The notes under the pieces are model-generated. The model was not told the origin of the DNA and did not search any database. It saw only the letters and a program-made list of their open reading frames with translations. Made by a program: the position numbers and the translations under genes. A stretch of 64,000 nt of DNA from Pseudofabraea citricarpa (taxonomy: Eukaryota > Ascomycota > Leotiomycetes > Helotiales > Dermateaceae). Shown piece after piece: positions 44,817 to 56,839 of this stretch. Location of the stretch: assembly GCA_029641185.1 (NCBI GenBank), contig JAPWGK010000019.1, positions 186,001-250,000 on the forward strand. Direction: 5' to 3'. Numbering within the stretch: position 1 is the first letter of the stretch; each line of letters opens with the position of its first letter.

Positions 44817-45816
44817 ATGGTGTTGCTCACCATGACTCAGTCGATTGTGGAGGCTCTGGAGAAGATTCAGAGCCATCACGAGGGCAAGGAAAATCTTGCG
44901 AACAACGAAGCCACGAAGGCTGTTCCTAAACCTAGAGAAAGCCTGGATGAGAATGTCGAAAGGGGTCACAAGGATGGCAATCAAGAGCCCATGCCTAAAG
45001 ATGCTGACGAGAAAGCCAACTCACAATCTGAGATGCCAAACGAGCCTTCTCTGACTGATCCCGAAATAGGGAATCCAATCACCCATAGCCAGATTCTTGA
45101 CCTTTCACAGCAATTGAGGGCACAAGGCTTGTCTCCTTCAAGTCTGGATATTTTACTCCGTGGCTCTAAAGTCTATTTGCCTCCTCCGCCAGCGAAGCCC
45201 GAGCCGGTAAGTTAATGCCTTGCCAAGATTAAAAATTCTACTAATGCATTGGTAGACATCAGAGTACAAAGCATTGATGGCACGGCTTAGACGGGAAGAA
45301 GAATCGCGAGCCTACGAACGAATGACCAATCCTCTTCCGCCTATGGAGACTTTCAATCAACGGTTTCCTGCATCGTCTGCCGCCCATGCCTTTGCCTTGG
45401 ATCATCAACCACTTAATTCCGCCGAGGATGATGAGGTTACATACGCAGATATTGATCGGCAGATGGCTGTTATACTGAATGTGGTGGTCAGTGTGCTTGC
45501 ATGTGCTGGAGGGCTCTGGGTCATTGCTAGGTGGTGGAGCACACCCGCAAGACTTGCTTTTAGCATGGCTGGCAGTATTCTAGTCGGCACTGCAGAAGTT
45601 GTTGTGTATACGGGCTACCTGAGAAGAGTTGGAGAAGCTAAAGGAAATGCTAAGGGCCTCCAGGAGGTTAAAGAGGTTATCAGAACATGGACAGTTGGTG
45701 GAGGCAAAGAGCTTGAGAAAGACGAAGCGACAAGTGAAGGAAACGTTGTTTTGATTGAGGAGAAGGTGGATCCAAATAACTTCACGACACGTAGGCGGAA
45801 GAAAGATAGTTTATGA
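44817..45816 (+). CDS. VMA12: V-ATPase assembly factor Vma12 (TMEM199 family)
   Basis: Exons 44817-45206 and 45256-45816 (49-nt intron) give 316 residues. An acidic, Pro- and Lys-rich N-terminus leads to SQQLRAQGLSPSSLDILLRG and VYLPPPP, then TSEYKALMARLRREEESRAY, the conserved cytoplasmic part of the family. Two membrane helices follow near 200-221 (AVILNVVVSVLACAGGLWVI) and 227-250 (ARLAFSMAGSILVGTAEVVV), and the tail is Lys-rich (RRRKKDSL), like an ER-retention signal. Vma12 works with Vma21 and Vma22 in the ER to assemble the Vo sector. A second ATG five codons downstream could also serve as start. Confidence 0.88.
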
Positions 45817-46557
45817 AAGGTAGCTACGTCCGAATTTACTTTTTCATAAATTCTACGGATTATCTAGTGATACTCGCGGGATCTCAATGCAATACGAGGG
45901 CGACAAGAGACGCACGATATTTGCTCCTGAACCGAATGACAAGATGTCAAAAATCGGGTTGGCTTTATATGCTCGGGAGCATCTCTCTATCTTCAGGTTT
46001 GATCAATGAGTTGGCTTATAATTTCATTCACGAATTCTGAATGAAAAGTGACTCAGGTTTCATTTTATTCTTTAAGACTTGAGTTTTTTCCCCTTCATAA
46101 GCAAAGCAGCAAATGAAAGTCGAACAGGCCTGAACACTACAATGTCGGGTTGTGGATATTAATTCCTAACCTCAAAGGCTCTAAGGCATTGAGCTAAATT
46201 AAAAACGTCATTTTGAGGAGACCCTTTTAGTCTACCTATCCTTATTAGATATTCTGGTTCGTGCAAGGTGCTCGGTAGCTGTCATGACAGAATATGATCT
46301 TGCCAATCAGTTTGCAGCTCATATTCCGGTGACATCAATTGATTGCTCTCGTAAATTTCTCGGGTAGCCGACCAGCGAAGCCGTCCTCAGACTTGCATAT
46401 CATCTTCCTAGTGTGCTTTCCTTCTGCTACTCACTACAACTACTACCTGCGCACCTTCAAATTACTGGATCACAAGGTATATAAGGATCCGAACATCTTC
46501 TCAACGAAAGCGATCTTTCACAACTCTCATTTCACAGTTCCAGAACTAGCCAGGAAT
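45817..46557. other. Intergenic, AT-rich
   Basis: No gene is seen between VMA12 and the P450 start. An 80-codon frame (46339-46581) overlaps the first P450 exon and has no features; it is probably leader sequence. Confidence 0.5.
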
Positions 46558-48446
46558 ATGACTATCAAACATAATTTGTAAGTCAGCTGTCGAGTAAATG
46601 ACCATGCAATTTAACTGACACTTGCTGTCTTTGAGCCTCAGCGCTCTCAGGTCATGGTCTGATAATGATGATATTTCCTGGTATATCATAACGAGGGTTT
46701 CCCTTTATTTCCTCATACTTGTACGTCCTCGTCTCTTCTTCTCCTTCTTCTTCATCCTCTGGCAAATAAGCAGTTTTACGAAGGTTAACGAATGGGATGT
46801 TCACCTCAGATATATACGGTCTTGATCTATCGACTTCACTTTCATCCACTTGCTACAGTTCCCGGTCCTTTCCTTGGCAGATTAAGTGGCTGGCCGAACT
46901 GGCTACAAGCTAAAGGTGGAAGAAGACACATTGAACTTCAACGGCAGCATGAGCTTTATGGTAAGTCTTCTACTCTACCTCTACCTAGATCTAGCTAAGT
47001 TTTGCAGGTCCTGTGGTGCGCTTTGCACCAAATTCTATTTCAATCAACACGCCCGCTGCCTTGAAAGAAATCTACAGTTTCAAAACACCCAATATTGTCA
47101 AATCTGACTGGTATCGATGCATCCATTATTTTGCTGGTGGCTACCAGAGTACCCTGACACTCATCGACCAAGCTCGACATGCTTCAAAGAGGCGCCTGCT
47201 CTCGCATGCCTTTTCAGACACCGCTCTGCGTGGAGTGGAGCAAAATATCATCAGCATTATTGATATGTGGACAGAAATCCTTGGACATGGCGTCACAAAT
47301 GACTGGTCTGTTGGATTCGACATGAACATGTGGTCTACTTGCTTGATATATGATATTCTAGGAGACTTGGCGTTTGGCAAGTCCTTTGGAACCATGCAAT
47401 CCGAGGAAAATCGATTCCTGCTTCATACTATTCCACAGGCCACAAAGACGTGGTATACTGTAAGTAGGCCCCCACCAGGTGACGATGAAGCTGATTGGTA
47501 GTAGTTGGGTTATCATCCATTTGCTCATCTCATCCTCCGCTTGCTTTTCAAAACTCCCTTTGGTAAGATCTTGGGAGGGAAAGCGTTTAGTGACGACAGA
47601 CGCTTTCGAGAATTCTGTGCCCAGCACCTTAAAGAGCGACGAGGGCTTGAGAATCCAGCCAAGGAACTTGATGGCAACCAACGGAAAAAAGATTTTTTCC
47701 ATTATCTTCTGCAAGGCCGGGATCCAGAAACTGGACGTGGCTACATGAAAGGAGAGCTTGAGGCTGAGAGCGTACTTCTCGTGGTCGCAGGCTCAGAATC
47801 AGTATCTGCCGCCCTTTCCGCTTGCTTTTTCTACATTTGTGGCAATACCGCAGTGTTGGAAAAGTTGACAGCTGAAATACGCGATGCTTTTCCAACATCA
47901 GAGGAGATAGTATACTCCAACGCCACCCTTCTTGCCCTTCCTTATCTCAGAGCCTGTATTGACGAGACACTTCGAATGACGCCACCAACCCCAGGCCATT
48001 TGCCTCGGGAGGTACTCGAAGGAGGGGCTACTATTGACGGTCAATTCTATCCTGCTGGCACAATCGTTGGTGTCTCGGCCTATGCAATGCATCACAACGA
48101 AGAATACTTCCCGGATAGCTTCAGATTTATCCCTGGACGTTGGATAGTGGATTCAGAGACCGGGATCTCAGCAGAAACTGTTTCAATTGCTCGCTCGGCC
48201 TTTTGCCCGTTCAGCTCGGGATCAAGAGGGTGCATCGGAAAGCAGTTGGCATACATCGAATTAAGTCTCGCCGTTGCTAAGCTGTTGTGGAAGTTTGATG
48301 TCCGCGCTTTGCCTGGAGATATGACTGGTGCTGGTGATCCGAATGAGAGAATTGGGCGCCACCGAGTTGGAGAATATCAGATTGAAGATGTTTTCGTTGC
48401 GAAGAAAGAGGGGCCAGTCTTGCAACTTAGGGCTAGATCTTCGTAG
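46558..48446 (+). CDS. Cytochrome P450 monooxygenase
   Basis: Five exons (46558-46577, 46642-46720, 46810-46960, 47008-47459, 47505-48446) give 547 residues. The first two are short and inferred: they supply an ATG and an N-terminal anchor (WYIITRVSLYFLIL) running into YTVLIYRLHFHPLATVPGPF, the expected hinge. The I-helix motif AGSES is near 329-333, the ExxR of ETLR near 388-391, FIPGRW follows, and the haem-binding FSSGSRGCIG has its Cys ligand at residue 477. It is a class II ER enzyme that needs a P450 reductase. The overall pattern resembles the fungal benzoate/pisatin-demethylase-like clan, but the substrate is unknown. Neighbouring desaturase and dehydrogenase genes suggest a lipid-related substrate. 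Confidence 0.9.
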
Positions 48447-49309
48447 CTCGGCTAGAAGCCTTCAGACAATGGCTTAAAAGTGACAGGTAACAATCCAACG
48501 GTTCTATAGGGCGGGTTTCTATCGCGGTGGTTTGAATCTAATTGACAACACTTATTTCCAAGCTCTTCCTGCATGATACTCTCGTCTTTACCTGCACTTC
48601 AAGCTGAATTTATCTCCAACTGCTAGGCAGCAGGCGGAAATCATTTGCCAAATTATCAAGGTTACCAGATGTTAGTTACTGAAGTATTCAAAGTTTACTT
48701 TGTGGAGGTCATTGGCGCCTAAAATCTCTGGATCCAAGGCTGAATTCCTGATTGGGGATTGGATGATCGACAGTGTTGGATTCTCGAAAATGCCTAGCTA
48801 GATGAGATTATTCCAGGTAATTGGATCTGCTTTTGCATATTATCTGCAAAACGGATCCACGTATGTTGACTGCAGATAATGTGGTGTGCTTCCACACGCT
48901 GGGTGTTACAAGAAAAAGTTTGTCATGGATGTTTGCGTGGAAGTCGCAATCCGTGATGATGTGGCTAGACTTCCCCCTTCTACGGCCGGTTGATCGGATC
49001 GGCTCACTTATTTTCTAGGTAGGCATTTTTTTGAAGTCCTTATCAATCAAGTTAATTCCTCGTTGTGTAGGGAAATAAACTCATTCCCACAATCCGCAAC
49101 CGGTACCTCTTCTCGGTAGAGAGACATACCATCGAGTCTATTGGCATTGTTAATTTAGCGACGTCAAGCAACTCGTAAAGTGGTTTGAGCTTTCACTTTC
49201 AAAATCTCATCTACAAACTTAATTGCCCTTCCATACAAGAACTCCAACCTTTTTAAAATTATCTCTTCCTCGCACATCTACCTTATCAGAGTATTGCCAT
49301 ATACTGAGA
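48447..49309. other. Intergenic between P450 and desaturase
   Basis: Roughly 860 bp of AT-rich DNA in which no gene is seen. It should contain the P450 terminator and the desaturase promoter. A C/T-rich leader with short A runs precedes the desaturase ATG. Confidence 0.5.
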
Positions 49310-50736
49310 ATGGCGTGTCAACGTTCTTCGACCATAGAGCCAGAGCGTAGTGGTTTCAAGACTGCAGATGAGGATCATCCAAGCGGAATCGTCGAAGGTG
49401 GTGTAAGTATGAATCCAGCTCAGCATTTTCATCAAATCTGATAGTAACGCAGTCTGTCAACGGTCAGGTTGGCATCAAAGAACTCCGTGAGGCAATTCCT
49501 GCACATTGCTTCGAGCCGTCCCTACTCTGGTCGTGTTTCTACCTCTTTAGAGATTTGACATATTCGATGATCCTCCTTTATATATTCTTCCTCATCCCAA
49601 CAGTTGATTCAAAACTGCCATATGGTGGTCTCTTGTACTATCCTCTTGTACTCCTCTATGGCTTCACTCAAGGTATCGTGTGGACGGGTCTATGGATCAT
49701 CGCACACGAATGCGGCCACAGTGCTTTCTCCAAGAATAGCACAATAAACGACACGATTGGCTGGACTCTGCATTCATTTCTACTCGCACCTTATTTCTCA
49801 TGGAAATCGACTCATCGTCGTCACCATATATACGCCAACCATATCGACAAAGACCTCGTTTACGTACCTCACCGAAGAGATGTATACGCTGCCAAGCTTG
49901 GTGTTGCCCCAGGACAGCTCGATGAGCTTGCAGAGGATGCACCAATTGTGTTGTTTCTGCGAATCATACTCCAGCAAGCTATTGGATGGAATTGGTATAT
50001 CATCTCGAATATCACCTGCCCCCCCGGTGGTCTAATCAAGCAAGGGATGTCCATCTGGAGACACAGTCACTTTGATCCTTGGGGTTCTCTATTCCGTTCT
50101 TCTGAAACCATGGCTATCATTCTCTCCGATCTCGGTTGCTTTCTCACGCTAGCTGGACTATATGCTCTTTATCAATACATGGGATCTTTCGAACAGGTTT
50201 TCTGGTTGTATATAGTTCCATGGACATGGGTAAATCACTGGATCGGTGAGTAACAGTTCGTAGAACCTAATGCAGAAAGCTAACATTTAACAGTCATGAT
50301 AACATACCTCCATCACACACATCCAGCGATTCCAAAATACTCCTCGGACACTTGGACTTTCTCCCTCGGAGCGAGCGCAACAATGGACCGCGATTTTGGC
50401 ATCATAGGAACTCATTTCTTTCACAACATCTCATCTGACCATGTTGTCCATCACCTGTTTTCCAAAATCCCCCATTATTATTCTCGCGAGGCTACCAACG
50501 CAATTGTACCACTGCTAGGCAACCAATATCATGGCCGGGGTACATTTGGATGGGGTCAGCTGAGGTTGGCTTTCGCAAAGTGTCAATGGGTTGAGACGGA
50601 TACTTCCAAGGATGAGAAATTCTTCAAGGACAAGAACATTAATGCTCTTTGGTATCGTGGTGGACTATCTCCCATTCCAGAGTATCGCATGAGAAGCTCC
50701 AAGGATGTTCATAACCTGGAGGCGGAAAAGAACTGA
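49310..50736 (+). CDS. Delta-12-type (oleate/omega) fatty-acid desaturase
   Basis: Exons 49310-49402, 49453-50245 and 50294-50736 give 442 residues. Splicing restores IKELREAIPAHCFEPS, the conserved N-terminal segment. Three His boxes bind the di-iron centre: HECGH (116-120), HRRHH (152-156) and HVVHH (345-349). Hydrophobic segments around residues 65-115 and 240-290 give the usual four-helix membrane core. The enzyme acts in the ER on acyl chains of phospholipids, taking electrons from cytochrome b5. Delta-12 desaturases, omega-3 desaturases and acetylenases share these motifs, so the exact product cannot be read. HECGH is as in delta-12 oleate desaturases. Confidence 0.92.
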
Positions 50737-51235
50737 TGAGGGTTCTTGATTTCGTTTGACTTAATCATAAAAAACTCCGCTCCTTCATTGCCTGGCTATT
50801 TGCGATGCTTTCTTTTAATATTGACCAAAAATATTTGATATCTATCAGCATGGTCTAGATTATCCTATATATAGGTGCAAAATTCAATATCCATCTCAAT
50901 CTTTAATAGCTCTAGCCTAAAAAACCACTCCATCTCTAATGTGGTTGCATCAACATCAAACAATCTCGCTTGTGGTTAAGTTAAACGAGGAGGTTCGATA
51001 TATACATATCTCTCTATTCATAGCACGTTATAAACACTTTTCGTTTTAGGTACCTTGCATTAACTGTATTGGACGTTAAGCTTGCTTGATTAGTTATTGT
51101 AAGCGAGCTGAGCTACAGTTACTGATTAACAGGCATAATTTTGGCTACATCAGGGTGACAAATGACAATTGATGATACATGCAACGAAGTAAACTCGAAA
51201 AGCAACCCCTATTGAATTTGAATCAAAATGCAGAT
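50737..51235. other. Tail-to-tail intergenic, AT-rich
   Basis: About 500 bp between the converging 3' ends of the desaturase and the dehydrogenase. Only terminators are expected; no gene is seen. Confidence 0.5.
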
Positions 51236-52872
51236 TTACAAAGGACCATTTGGATGAATCAAAACCTTCGTATAGCCATCAAGTCTTTTGTCGAATTTGA
51301 CGTAGGCGCCTGGAGCCTCGTCGATTTCTATTTCATGGCTGACAACGAACGAAGGTTTGGCTCTTCCGGAAATAATCATATCACGGAGGTAGCGATTATA
51401 GCTCTTGACGTTGCACTGGCCAGTGCCGATTGTCAAACCCTTTCAAGGATCAGAATTTCACGATTCAACACAAGACAGACAGAGAGGCAACCATACCTTT
51501 TCAAAAAGCTTACCGAAACTAATCAGCAGCATGCCCTGTCCACTTTTCTCATCTGGCGCTCCAGGATCACTTGGCACATAGAGGCCAGGAACGCCAATTC
51601 CGCCCGTGGGACGCGTGATACGGATGCAAGATTCCAGAACTGCACTGGGCTGTTCTTTCTTCCCGTCCTGCGCACTCGCTTGGTAACCCACGGCATCAAC
51701 ACTGCGATCAACCATGCCACCATGCTTCTTAATAATCGCATCAACTGCATCGCCCTTGCTGAAATCTACCGCGACGCACCCAATCTTCTCGGCGGCTGCG
51801 AGGCGTTCGGGAACACTGTCTACCACATAGACTCGGGATGCTCCACGGAGAATAGCCGAGTATGCTGCCATTAGACCAACGGGTCCGGCTCCGAATACGG
51901 CTACAGATTCACCAGGCTTGAAACCTGATAGCACGATGCCGTGCCAGCCCGTCGGGAAAATGTCTGCCAGCAGAATAAAATCCTTCTCGAATTCTTTGCC
52001 TGCTGGTAAAGTGAGACAATTGAAATCTGCATAGGGAACGCGTAGATATTGTGCCTGCCCGCCGGGATAGGGTCCCATCGCTACGTCTATTTCACGAATC
52101 AGTATGATGGTACTTCGAAAATGGATATGCTAGCTTACAGCCATAGGCACCACCTGCAAAACCCCTGATCTGAAGTTAGTTATTTCCCTCAAATGGAAAG
52201 TTTGTTCGTGGAAACGGACGGGTTAACACCAGTGCAGAAAGCCGTCCTGCCTTCTTCACAGTTTATGCATCTTCCATCGGCTACGTTGAACGGCATCACG
52301 ACACGATCTCCTTTCTTCAAGAGCGACACCCCAGAGCCGGTTTCGAGAACTATTCCCATATTTTCGTGGCCTGTTTTAGGTCAGATATTGTTTTATGTAG
52401 CCTCAGCTAAGTATCACGCTTTGTAGAGATTTTGTATCTTTAGATCAACGACTCCTCTGCGTCGACAACCGGCTTCGAAGGTGATCACTTACCGAAGCAG
52501 AGACCTCCTTGAGCTGCTGTTCGGCCCTGCAAAAAAGTATTTCCTTGTCAGCATTAACAATCTAATATATATGCAGATTGACTTAAGAAGCCGAATTAAG
52601 GGAAGAGCAAAATGATGGCCTGATTTCATCTGAATTAGGCGATGGGTTTTGGACTGACCTGATACATGTGCAAATCGCTTCCGCAGATCGCTGCGGTGGT
52701 TACTTGAATGAGAGCATCATCGGGATGTTCAATTTTAGGAACCGGTCTTTCTTCGACTGTGACCTTGAAAGGTTCTGTTTTCTACATCAGCTTTTCTCCG
52801 TGCCACTCGCTTCTCACATCAGATCAACACACCCTGATAAATAACGGCCTTCATAGTTTGAGTCTGCGACAT
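51236..52872 (-). CDS. Zinc-dependent dehydrogenase, glutathione-independent formaldehyde dehydrogenase-like
   Basis: Seven exons (52872-52833, 52774-52659, 52526-52493, 52370-52220, 52164-52139, 52086-51497, 51439-51236) join in one frame to 386 residues, with six introns of about 52-122 nt. The catalytic-zinc site shows ICGSDLHMY and GHENMG. The loop CINCEEGRTAFC carries three of the four usual structural-zinc cysteines. The cofactor fold is VFGAGPVGLMA. The segment GGAYGYVAMGPYPGGQAEY-like (here GGQAQYLRVP) and DILLADIFPTG-like order are typical of the formaldehyde-dehydrogenase branch of medium-chain alcohol dehydrogenases. It probably oxidises an aldehyde or alcohol with NAD; the substrate is unknown. 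Confidence 0.85.
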
Positions 52873-53696
52873 GTTGAAACAGTTTGAAGGACAAGATATT
52901 AAAGTACAAATATGTATTTGGATATTCTCTGATGTTGAGAGGCCAAAAAATGAATAAATAGTTAAAGCAGAAAGCAAAAGATCCGAGTGATCCGTCAAGA
53001 TGTCAAGTCAAGAAAACCCCCTCTTCCCCTCTTCTATCGGTATCGTATTTATATCTCTCCATTCATCGCAAAACCCCCCAAGAAATCTCGTCCTTTGGTG
53101 ACGTCCAATGATACAGGGAGGGGTTCCTCTACTGAGGATATCTCTGCGGGGTAAGTTCTCCGGCAGATCCCATGTCCCATCTCCCTCCCGTTGATGCGTG
53201 AACCCCCTCCCAATTTCCATGACCTTCATAAATCGAACAGATGACCAAGTGCAAGGTAAAGAAATCCAGCATGGATGGAGAATTCCCCCTTGGTGTTTTC
53301 TTTTCTTTCTGGTTATGGTTGTTCCAAGAAGGTTTGACCGCCACGCATAACGAATTACTCAGTCAATATTCGCGAGATTGTGCCTCGGCCGGCACTAACG
53401 GCCATTGGTTCAGAATGCGATGCGGGTCTTGGAGATAAAAGAACGGGGCCTCGGTCTGATATCGTCACCGGTTTTTGGTGGTTGACAAAGCAGAAAAGAA
53501 TGGAAAGGAATTTGGAAATGGATGCCACTGCATTAAACCGGCAGCGCTGGGCACTCGGGTTTTAGATCCAGGTGTCAGGGGTAAGGTAGGAAAAAAGTAT
53601 AAGTACCAACTGCTCCTTTTCTCCCGACCCTTTTTTTTACATCTCCAACTCACATACACATCCAATTATTGAATCGAACCACCCTAAGAAATCATC
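52873..53696. other. Divergent intergenic (dehydrogenase / ABM protein)
   Basis: About 820 bp between two outward-facing starts. Short frames on both strands at 53,000-53,670 are not supported by features. A T run and C-rich tract (53,610-53,650) precede the right-hand ATG. Confidence 0.5.
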
Positions 53697-54239
53697 ATGA
53701 GTTCCCCAATCTACGTTTCTGCTACCATCGTCCCAGCTCCTGGAAAGGAAGCCGCCGTACGTTCTTCTTTTACAATCACTCTACAATAACCAATGAAATC
53801 AGAACTAGCGTAAGAATAAATCACATAAAATCACTAACATACACTTTTTTGAACCAGCTAAAAGAAGCCATCCAAACCCTCGCCCAGAAAGTTCAAGAGA
53901 ATGAGCCCGGAGTCGTAAGTCTTTTCTCTGAATCTCAAGACAAACCCTAGCTAACATCTTCCAAAAGTTGAAATATCAATTCTTCGAACAATACGACGAA
54001 GCCGAGGGAAAGAATGTATTCATCGTCCAGGAGACTTGTAGGTTTCTCTTTGTCGAAGAATATTGAAATAGTATCACTGACAATGGTTTTTCTACCAAAA
54101 AGATAAGGATCAAGCTGCCGTAGATGCTCATCACAACGCTGAGCACTTCAAGGAGGCGGGTCAGACTCTCGGTGGTTTGGTGGCTGCTCCCTTGGATATC
54201 AAGAAGATCAAGCCATTTGCTGGATTTGAGTCGAGATAA
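53697..54239 (+). CDS. Small antibiotic-biosynthesis-monooxygenase (ABM)-fold protein
   Basis: Four exons (53697-53756, 53858-53914, 53968-54037, 54103-54239) code only 107 residues. The start IYVSATIVPAPGKEAA, then KEAIQTLAQKVQENEPG, LKYQFFEQYDE and ETYKDQAAVDAHHNAEHF are the strand-helix-strand units of the ABM dimeric ferredoxin-like fold. Such proteins include quinol monooxygenases and cofactor-free oxygenases, but many fungal members are uncharacterised. Introns are 101, 53 and 65 nt with GT-AG ends. The gene is divergent from the dehydrogenase and converges on the aminopeptidase gene, about 210 bp away. Confidence 0.88.
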
Positions 54240-54448
54240 AGCAATTTATTTCTAGGTGGCTATGGAGTTTAGAGTTCCAATATTATTTATTTTACTGTGT
54301 AGGACGTGTGCTATGACTGCTCTTCCCATCAGACTCTTCCTCTCAACAAATGAAACAGAGGTCAGTCTGGGTATCTTATCATCTATTAGTCATCTATAAT
54401 AAAATTGTGAATACAGATATTACACTACACGCCCATGTGGCTGGTAGT

Positions 54449-56061
54449 TTACATGAAAAGCTTTGGTCCATGGTAAGGACTGAACTCAACCTGAGATGCA
54501 CTCTTGATACCCGATCGCTTAGGAAAGCCATCGAAGGAAATGGCATAGGTTGCAACCGAGTGGGCGACAAGCTAGTTGACGTTAGTGAGGACAACAGAAA
54601 TCTGCAAACATCACTTTACCTTTGTATTCAGAACCCAAGCATCAAGATCGAGATTGTCCACGGTATCGCACAGCTGATGATAACAAGGATCAAACCACTC
54701 GTTTGCTTTACCTCCAAACATCTCAGCTTCCTTCTTTGTCTTGACTCCTTCTGCTCCAGTTGCAATGCCGCCACCTGGAATACCGTGTTTGATAAAAGCA
54801 TCGTAGTCACTTCGACCATCAAATGGAATGAATGTATAGTTTTCAGACTTCGACTCATAAAAGTCAATGTACAGATCGCGCAACTCTTCAGAACCAGTGG
54901 GGTTTGCGGCATTAGTAGCATTGTAAATCTGGTAGGCATAGTTTGGCGATGCGAGCATGTCGTAGTCCATGAAAAGGCGAATTTTCAGGTTCTCTTCTTC
55001 AGATAGTTGCTCAACATAGTAATCAGAACCTAAGAGTCCTTCTTCTTCTCCTGCCCACCAAGCGAAACGCACACAGTTGTTGACTTTGTATTTCGTCAAC
55101 TGAGTGGCAATCTCGAGAAGTGTCAAGGAACCAGACCCGTCATCATTGATACCAGGGCCTTCGGCGACACTGTCACTGTGACCTCCAAGCATAACACAGT
55201 TTTCAGCGTCTCCCTCCTTGGTTTGAGCGATTATGTTTGTGGTAGCAATTCGTTCAACAATCGCGTCGATATATGCTGACGATGGAATCACACCCCCGTC
55301 CTTTAGCTTCTCAATATATGGCTCAGCTTCTTCTGAGGATATACCAAAAGTTGCAACGTGATCTGGAGTAGGTTCACCGAGGGTTCCTTGGAGGCTGCCC
55401 TTCTCGTTGTTGTAGACCACTGCAGCGATAGCCCCGTTCTTTCCTGCGAGCGATGACTTGTCCCCAAAGCTGCAAGTTCCTCGCTTGATGAAGGCAATTG
55501 CACCGCCGAGGTTGGAGGGATAATCAGCCTGCTCACATCCCTGGTTGGCTACCAGCACCAACGGTCCATATACCGGCTCCCTGTGTGCCGTTGGGGGTGT
55601 GAGGCCCATTGGGGATGCCGTCGTGGGCGAGGAGTCACCCAAAACAAGGCGAGATTCGAAGACATTACCACTTACGGCAGGGAAGGATTGGTTGGTGATA
55701 GTATAGAAATCTCCAAGGTCGGCAATTGTGGAATAGATGTATTCGATGGTAGCAAGATGTCCTGCGAGTGAGTCATTAGTGCTGCAATCAATGATAAAAG
55801 GTTTAGCTTCGCAAACTTACCTTCGCTGCCAATAACTCGGGTTGGATGGTTGTATTCATCTTCACCGAGCTTTGCGATTTCAAAGAGTTCTTCCGCACGC
55901 TTCAAGAGATTCTTCTTGGAAATATCGGCCTGAATTGCACTGGAACTGACCAAGCCCTTGCTCTTGCTAATGGGGGCTGGGAACTCTTCGATAAGAGGAA
56001 GCTGGATTGCTAGAACACCAGCGAGCGGCGAGGCTGCAGCGATGACAAGAAGAGGAAGCAT
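54449..56061 (-). CDS. Secreted zinc aminopeptidase, peptidase family M28 with PA domain
   Basis: Exons 56061-55821, 55761-54620 and 54571-54449 give 501 residues; introns are 59 and 48 nt. A signal peptide (MLPLLVIAAASPLAGVLA) and a probable propeptide precede the enzyme. A PA domain is inserted at about 150-260 (GAIAFIKRGTCSFGDKSSLA). Zinc ligands lie in LGGHSDSV, NDDGSG, WAGEEEGLLGS, the MDYDM segment and CYHQLCDT. This resembles fungal leucine aminopeptidase 2 / yeast aminopeptidase Y and removes N-terminal residues from peptides outside the cell or in the vacuole. Splicing of the last intron adds AYAISF-containing C-terminal helices otherwise lost. Confidence 0.93.
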
Positions 56062-56350
56062 GATTATAGAATTAACAAAACAGGAAAGGATGAGAGATTG
56101 GATGAAGCAACCAGATCAGCTCGAAGCTGCGGATAAGAGAGCTGTAAACAGAGATGGCTGGTACCTATTGCGTTATCGGGGAAATGTGGGTCTGTGCGCT
56201 AAACCCAGATAGGCATATCGCACAAAGCGTCATAGCTAGCTTCTGCTGACTAATATGATCAGGTGCCGTGTGGTGGTGATAGAGGCATACGACCAGTTTG
56301 CATATTGCTACATTCAAGAGCAACACAACTAAAGGTCTGCTGCTCTTACA
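56062..56350. promoter_or_regulatory. Shared divergent promoter region (aminopeptidase / PAC4-like)
   Basis: 289 bp between two outward-facing start codons. GATC-containing segments (tgatcag at 56257, agatcag at 56112) are present but no fungal regulator site can be claimed. Confidence 0.45.
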
Positions 56351-56839
56351 ATGTCTTCGACTCAATTAGATGGTCTGTCATCGACTGAACCAGTCCAATT
56401 ATCGTTTCCCCTTCCCAAAGCTCCCGACACAAGGATCAGTCTGCACCTGACCATCAGTGCGACCTCTCTTCTATTGTTTCTCACAACCTGCATCAGCGGG
56501 GAAGCTTCTACCACTGCTCCTTTGGGCTCTTTTGTATACGCACTGCCTGATGTAGGTTCTTAGAAGCGTTTGCCACTCCCTCAAGACTAACAATGCAATC
56601 AATAGAGAATACATCCTGGACAGACTATCTCGACTCCGTTGTACACATATGAGTCTTCAGTTGAGTTCACAACGAGGTTGGCAAAGCTATTGGCAAGGAA
56701 AACAGGAAAGGCTACCTATGTTGGAAACAGCATAAGCTTCGCTAGCGCAGGTATGGGCGGGACGGTTGAGGAAGAAATGGAGGGCTTCAAGAAGGTGGTG
56801 GAGGTTGTCATGGGCGAAGTGAAAAAAATTGAAGGATAA
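56351..56839 (+). CDS. Proteasome assembly chaperone 4-like protein
   Basis: Exons 56351-56551 and 56606-56839 (54-nt intron) give 144 residues. The first exon carries VQLSFPLPKAPDTRISLHLTI and a hydrophobic strand-rich core; the second begins RIHPGQTISTPLYTYESSVEF, then ARKTGKATYVGNSISF, and ends in a long helix. This is the compact fold of the PAC4 (yeast Poc4/Pba4) family, which with Pba3 helps build the alpha-ring of the 20S proteasome. The short length and the TPLY...FTTRLAKLLARKTGK pattern support the call; it is weak sequence-wise, as for all family members. Confidence 0.75.
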
